From NCBI RefSeq assembly GCF_000719335.1, contig NZ_JOGB01000046.1, forward strand, positions 1 to 54,154: a stretch of DNA of 54,154 nt. Direction: 5' to 3'. The notes beneath the pieces are model-generated. The model worked only from the letters and a program-made list of their open reading frames with translations, was not told where the DNA came from and ran no database searches. Below, in pieces: positions 52,986 to 54,154 of this stretch; the first letter of the stretch is position 1; each line of letters begins with the position of its first letter. The DNA comes from Streptomyces sp. NRRL S-87 (GTDB taxonomy: Bacteria; Actinomycetota; Actinomycetes; Streptomycetales; Streptomycetaceae). The position numbers and the translations under genes are program-made.

Positions 52986-53330
52986 ATGATCTTCCACGTG
53001 GTCACCCTCGCCGACTGGTCCGCCGCCCCGGACCTCCCGTACGCCCCGCCGTCGCTCGACACCCAGGGCTTCACGCACTGTTCGGCGGACCGGCCGACGG
53101 TCCTGGAGATCGTGAACCGCCACTTCCGCGACGTTCCCGGCCCCCTCCTGGCCGTGGAGATCGACGAGCGCGGGCTGACGTCGGAGGTCAGCCGCGAGGG
53201 CGGCAGCGGCGCCCGCTACCCCCACGTCCACGGCCCCCTCGACCGGGCGGCCGTGCACCGGCTGTGGGAGGTACGCCGCGACGCCGACGGCACCGCGCGG
53301 GACCTGGTCCCGTACCCCGCGGACTCCTGA
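52986..53330 (+). CDS. DUF952 domain protein
   Basis: The 114-residue protein matches DUF952: IFHVVTLADWSAAPDLPYAPPSL, the GFTHCS segment, VEIDERGLTSEV, then FPHVHGPL-like RYPHVHGPLDRAAV. The conserved Thr-His and H-x-H-G-P residues may form a small active or binding site. The fold is related to ADP-ribosyltransferase-like/RNA 2'-phosphotransferase-like proteins, and the function is unproven. ATG 52986 is 248 bases from divergent tyrA. Cytoplasmic. Confidence 0.85.
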   Translation: MIFHVVTLADWSAAPDLPYAPPSLDTQGFTHCSADRPTVLEIVNRHFRDVPGPLLAVEIDERGLTSEVSREGGSGARYPHVHGPLDRAAVHRLWEVRRDADGTARDLVPYPADS

Positions 53331-53430
53331 GCGGACGGGTCGGGCCCGGGACTCGTGGGAGACGGTGCTTCTCCTGAGCCCTCCGGCGCGCCAGGATGCT
53401 GCCGCTGACCGACGACTCGAGGAGATGGCC

Positions 53431-53898
53431 ATGCTCGACAACACCCCCCGGCGCACCGTACTCGCGGCGGGCGCCGCGGCCGTGGCGACCGGCGCGCTCA
53501 CCGGCTGCGGGACCGAGGACGGGACGAAGAGCAGGGAGGACGCGGCCGCCGAACCCTCGACCTCGTCGAGCGGACCGAGCGGCGAGGCCGCCCCGAGCCC
53601 CGCCGCGAGCGGGGACCCGCTGGTGAAGACCGCCGACGTCCCGGTCGGCGGCGGCACGGTCATCAAGGAGCAGAAGGTCGTCGTGACGCAGCCCAAGAAG
53701 GGTGAGTTCAAGGCCTTCAGCGCGGTCTGCACGCACCAGGGATGCCTCGTCAACAAGGTCGCGGACGGCACGATCGACTGCCCGTGCCACGGCAGCAAGT
53801 ACGCGATCGCCGACGCCAAGGTCGTCGCGGGCCCGGCCCCGAAGCCGCTCCCGGAGAAGAAGATCACCGTCGCCGACGGCGAGATCCGCCTGGCCTGA
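53431..53898 (+). CDS. Tat-exported Rieske [2Fe-2S] lipoprotein
   Basis: The 155-residue protein starts MLDNTPRRTVLAAGAAAVAT and has a twin-arginine signal with lipobox LTGC (about 22-25), so it should be a folded lipoprotein outside the membrane. After a Ser/Pro-rich linker, the Rieske domain has CTHQGC and CPCHGSKY, the two Cys-His pairs that hold a [2Fe-2S] cluster. Stand-alone Rieske lipoproteins serve as electron carriers; the partner is unknown. The GAGGAG at 53418-53423 fits ATG 53431 better than ATG 53425. Confidence 0.9.
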   Translation: MLDNTPRRTVLAAGAAAVATGALTGCGTEDGTKSREDAAAEPSTSSSGPSGEAAPSPAASGDPLVKTADVPVGGGTVIKEQKVVVTQPKKGEFKAFSAVCTHQGCLVNKVADGTIDCPCHGSKYAIADAKVVAGPAPKPLPEKKITVADGEIRLA

Positions 53899-53973
53899 CC
53901 CCGCCCACTCCACACCGGCCCGCTCCACACCCCAGCCCCGGCCGCACGCCTCCTTGGCGGTGCCTGGTGGGTC

Positions 53974-54154
53974 CCGTGGTGTGTGGGGGAGGCGCTTGAC
54001 AGGGGTGGCAGGCTGGACCGGAGGCAGGCCCGGGCCAGGGGTGGCCGCAGGCCACGGCGAAGCCCCTTGCCCCTGGGGTGGGCCTGCCGCTGGGGGTACC
54101 TCCCAGCGGTAGCTGGGGGAGGCCTGCAGGCCGCCCCTGTCAAGCGCCGAGGGG
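53974..54154 (+). repeat. Dispersed palindromic repeat, copy C (long form, to window edge)
   Basis: It begins GTGGTGTGTGGGGGAGGCGC, then TTGACAGGGG, and ends CCCCTGTCAAGCGCCGAGGGG. The ends GGCGCTTGACAGGGG and CCCCTGTCAAGCGCC are terminal inverted repeats about 165 bases apart. The inside has smaller hairpins (GGGGTACCTCCC region; GGCCTGCAGGCC). The first 100 bases match copy A in reverse complement, and the ends match collapsed copy B. No coding frame is convincing. Confidence 0.75.

Overview
The window is chromosomal DNA of a Streptomyces-type actinomycete (Streptomyces or a close relative such as Kitasatospora). The evidence is the very high G+C content, third codon positions that are almost all G or C, frequent GTG starts, GGAGG-type ribosome sites, sporulation and SOS genes of the streptomycete type, and GC-rich intergenic palindromes. 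From memory, the gene order resembles the S. coelicolor block around SCO1724 to SCO1761 (kinase, GDSL esterase, GntR, AA10 protein, lipase, Y-family polymerase/dnaE2, SepF-like sflA, der, cmk, tyrA). I did not check this by alignment. No rRNA, tRNA, CRISPR array, phage or transposase gene was recognised.

Layout. 1-18.7 kb is mostly core or secretory genes: a CoA-transferase, a small conserved protein, a membrane Ser/Thr kinase, a secreted SGNH esterase, a DUF5925 AAA ATPase, a GntR regulator, three acetyltransferase/DUF402 genes, an LPMO with a sortase signal, a secreted lipase, the mutagenic pair (ImuB-like Y-family protein and DnaE2), a multi-pass membrane protein and an alpha/beta hydrolase. 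18.8-29.2 kb is the accessory island and the most interesting part. A leftward operon encodes a complete FxSxx-COOH system: a 53-residue precursor ending FNSAL, radical SAM/SPASM maturase FxsB with a decayed HEXXH-type extension, an AAC(3)-family acetyltransferase, TIR-like FxsC, and the 1347-residue FxsT that joins a MinD-like ATPase, a TIR-like domain, NB-ARC and TPRs. Divergent from it is a DUF4231/SLATT-type four-helix membrane protein, which faces a SLOG-like nucleotide-binding protein. Together they resemble the nucleotide-centred conflict modules predicted in bacteria, here attached to a predicted cyclophane peptide pathway.

29.3-41.0 kb holds a streptogrisin-like protease, a DUF5685 protein with an extreme cysteine tail, sflA, a glutaryl-CoA-dehydrogenase-like enzyme with a palindromic operator, a 14-helix MFS exporter, a GT-C-like membrane protein, a PAP2 phosphatase and a WYL regulator. 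40.3-46.1 kb is a branched-chain-amino-acid-type ABC importer in which two permeases and one ATPase are fused into one polypeptide. 46.1-54.2 kb has an Rpf/LysM protein, two conserved actinobacterial proteins, the der-plsC-cmk-tyrA block on the minus strand, DUF952 and a Tat Rieske lipoprotein.

A dispersed palindromic repeat occurs at both window edges in opposite orientations and, in a collapsed form, at about 37.4 kb. Its structure suggests a MITE-like or REP-like element.
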